DNA from: Trichopria drosophilae
Lineage: Eukaryota; Arthropoda; Insecta; Hymenoptera; Diapriidae
DNA length: 64,000 nt
Direction of reading: 5' to 3'
Assembly (NCBI GenBank): GCA_030407085.1
Contig: CM059584.1
Span: 138,188,001 to 138,252,000, forward strand
Notes under the pieces: generated by a model
Seen by the model: only the letters and a program-made list of their open reading frames with translations
Told to the model about the DNA's origin: nothing
The model's database searches: none
Program-made: the position numbers and the translations under genes
In this document: positions 62,664-64,000 of the stretch, one piece after another
Numbering within the stretch: the stretch's first letter is position 1
Layout of the letters: the number at the start of each line of letters is the position of its first letter

Positions 62664-64000
62664 CTAGTTACGTGAGACGTAACAGTAAGATGCAACGATG
62701 TGAAATGAAAATCTTAAAGATTCCGTGTTGAATTTGGGAATGGCCAGAGGTTTTACATCGCCTCTTACTGGTCTATTTGAGATATAAGCAGTAAAGAATC
62801 TAGCTAGGTAATTAGGCGTCATTGTACCCAATATTTTGTGGGTAAGGCAGGCTGCGAAATGACATCTGCGCATTCCCACAGTCAACCACCCTAGTTTCTT
62901 CCTGTAGGATGTTACGTGTTCAAATTTGTTTAAAACATATACGTATCTAATTCCATCATTAACTTTACGTTCAAGTTTTAATTCCTGCTCCCCAGACATG
63001 TTCGTAAATAACACAGAACAGTAGTCAACAAGGGGAAACAGCAGCATTTCAACAAGATGCTTACGCAGGGGGAAATTTGTACTTCGTCTGAAAAAACGTA
63101 GACGGTACATTAAAAAATTAATCTTTTTGCATGTCATCTTGACATGTTCCTTCCACGTAAGTTCAGAGTCTAGTATAACTCCCAGACTGCGCACAGAGGA
63201 CCCAAAAAATACCTTGGTGTTATTAATTTCGATGAAACTATTTTTCCCGCGAGATAGTTCACGAACATAAGAGTTTGACCCGAAAAATATAGCTTTTGTT
63301 TTAGAGATATTTAGAGATAGATTGTTGCGTGTGGCCCAACTTATAATATGAGCAGAAGCGACGCTTAATTTGGTTTTTGTCTCATTTATATCATTAATAT
63401 GACAATGCGCGTATATTTGTAGATCGTCGGCAAATATAACGTGTTTAATTTCACTATCTAGACCTAAAGCTATGTCATTTATATAGACAGCAAATAGTAA
63501 TGGGCCAAGTACCGAGCCTTGTGGAACACCTGTATTTAGTTCTCTGAAATTGGATTTGGTTCCATCCTTTCCTATCACTGCCTGGGTTCTACCCGAGAGA
63601 TACGAACCAAACCAGTGCAAAGCATTGTTTGATAGTCCCAGTGTTGCCAGTTTTCGAAGAAGAGTGGCATGACAAACCTTATCAAAGGCTTTACTAAAAT
63701 CAAACAACAGGAGAAATGTCACTCTACTTCGATCAATGCCTTTTCTGATGTCATCGGTTAGCTTAATAAGGGCAGTTTGAGTGCTATAACCAGAACGAAA
63801 ACCGGACTGATATTCGTCCATAAGTCCATTTGATTCAATAAAATCTGAGAACTGATGACAGACTAGTTTCTCTAGTACTTTAGAGAGAAAGCATAGGAGA
63901 GAGATCGGTCTGTAGTCGCCAAGACATGTAGGGACTGTAACCTTGTTTAGGGACTTGACGAGCGATTTTTTCCATATTGCAGGAAAGTAAGACTGGTTTA
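62664..64000 (-). CDS. Jockey/CR1-type LINE reverse transcriptase (partial)
   Basis: Open from the window edge: YFPAIWKKSLVKSL, DYRPISLLCFLSKVLEKLV, YQSGFRSGYSTQTALIKL, FDFSKAFDKV (catalytic Asp), TGVPQGSVLGPLLFAVYIND, HVIFADDLQIYAH (active site FADD), NISKTKAIFFGSN, RSLGVILDSELTWKEHV. The order and motifs are those of the Jockey/CR1 group. There is no stop in at least 445 codons, so this copy was active recently. The last residues before the stop at 62664 (CYVSRN) are read from the inserted element; the true C-terminus is at about 59640-59758. Confidence 0.9.
   Translation of the reverse strand, partial: NQSYFPAIWKKSLVKSLNKVTVPTCLGDYRPISLLCFLSKVLEKLVCHQFSDFIESNGLMDEYQSGFRSGYSTQTALIKLTDDIRKGIDRSRVTFLLLFDFSKAFDKVCHATLLRKLATLGLSNNALHWFGSYLSGRTQAVIGKDGTKSNFRELNTGVPQGSVLGPLLFAVYINDIALGLDSEIKHVIFADDLQIYAHCHINDINETKTKLSVASAHIISWATRNNLSLNISKTKAIFFGSNSYVRELSRGKNSFIEINNTKVFFGSSVRSLGVILDSELTWKEHVKMTCKKINFLMYRLRFFRRSTNFPLRKHLVEMLLFPLVDYCSVLFTNMSGEQELKLERKVNDGIRYVYVLNKFEHVTSYRKKLGWLTVGMRRCHFAACLTHKILGTMTPNYLARFFTAYISNRPVRGDVKPLAIPKFNTESLRFSFHIVASYCYVSRN

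Larger units (their letters stand above)
59763..62684. mobile_element. 2.9 kb element inserted in the LINE, TGTTACG...CGTAACA ends
   Basis: GTAA at 59759-59762 and 62685-62688 flanks ends TGTTACG and CGTAACA. Removing the insert and one GTAA rejoins the LINE frame (ASY to WNF), so the borders are well supported. No LTR pair was found. The interior holds a small spliced minus-strand unit (61275-59952) and a long AT-rich part (61370-62200). TG...CA ends and a 4-bp duplication would fit an LTR-type integrase, but the class is unknown. Confidence 0.7.
59481..64000 (-). mobile_element. Jockey/CR1-type LINE, split by a 2.9 kb insertion, running off the window
   Basis: The 3' end on the minus strand is AATAAATATCTATCTATC, a polyadenylation signal plus (TATC)n tail, at 59481-59512. 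The C-terminal ORF2 codons WNFMPSSLRTSSSF, FFANLDGRLKLKDFL lie at about 59640-59758. The rest of ORF2 resumes at 62689 after the insertion and continues past 64000. It sits in the gag of the LTR element. Confidence 0.85.

Overview
The window is animal nuclear DNA: visibly AT-rich, with spliced GT-AG genes and very many transposons. An insect is the most likely source. The evidence is degenerate CCTAA/TTAGG telomere-type repeats, TRAS/R1-type telomere-repeat LINEs, and mariner, Ty3/gypsy, BEL/Pao-like and Jockey/CR1-type elements of arthropod character. I suspect Hymenoptera but cannot prove it from sequence alone.

Two host genes are convincing, both on the + strand. (1) A Ly6/uPAR three-finger, GPI-anchored protein has two coding exons (13589-13729 and 18071-18327) around a 4.3 kb intron. 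(2) ELP1, the scaffold of the Elongator tRNA-modification complex, has ten exons between 36341 and 49794. They splice in frame to about 1,299 codons, so the gene appears intact although its fourth intron is swollen to 8.3 kb by two antisense LINEs. A third candidate is a 104-codon ORF (56604-56918) in a 759-bp tandem array. A fourth is a tiny spliced minus-strand unit (61275-59952) inside an inserted element.

Layout. 1-470: 3' end of an R1/TRAS-clade LINE. 0.5-7.2 kb: foldback elements and MITEs. 7.2-9.7 kb: decayed Ty3/gypsy element. 9.8-12.4 kb: CACTG-ended element, GC-rich island, foldback. 13-18.4 kb: Ly6 gene. 19.0-25.8 kb: a LINE split by a TA-flanked TIR element that itself contains palindromic modules, a tRNA-like Pol III head and a mariner with a split transposase. 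26.3-32.2 kb: a three-level nest around a 4.1 kb long-TIR transposon with a 558-codon transposase-like ORF. 33.5-36.1 kb: pogo-like MITE and nested CACTG-ended elements ending about 195 bp before the ELP1 start codon. 36.3-49.8 kb: ELP1. 50-54.2 kb: duplicated ELP1 3' flank, a third TRAS-like LINE, a large foldback. 54.8-58 kb: palindrome, DIRS-like RT fragment, small-gene array, a SINE with perfect target-site duplications. 58.2-64 kb: BEL/Pao-like LTR/leader/gag start cut by a Jockey/CR1-type LINE, itself cut by a 2.9 kb element.

The window is therefore a few ordinary genes in a deep, datable stack of nested mobile elements. The main points of interest are the telomere-type repeats inside ELP1 that have been colonised by TRAS-like LINEs, the long-TIR transposon, the GGGGAGACTGGGG-ended element, and clusters of the nuclear-receptor half-site TCAAGGTCA in two TIR families.
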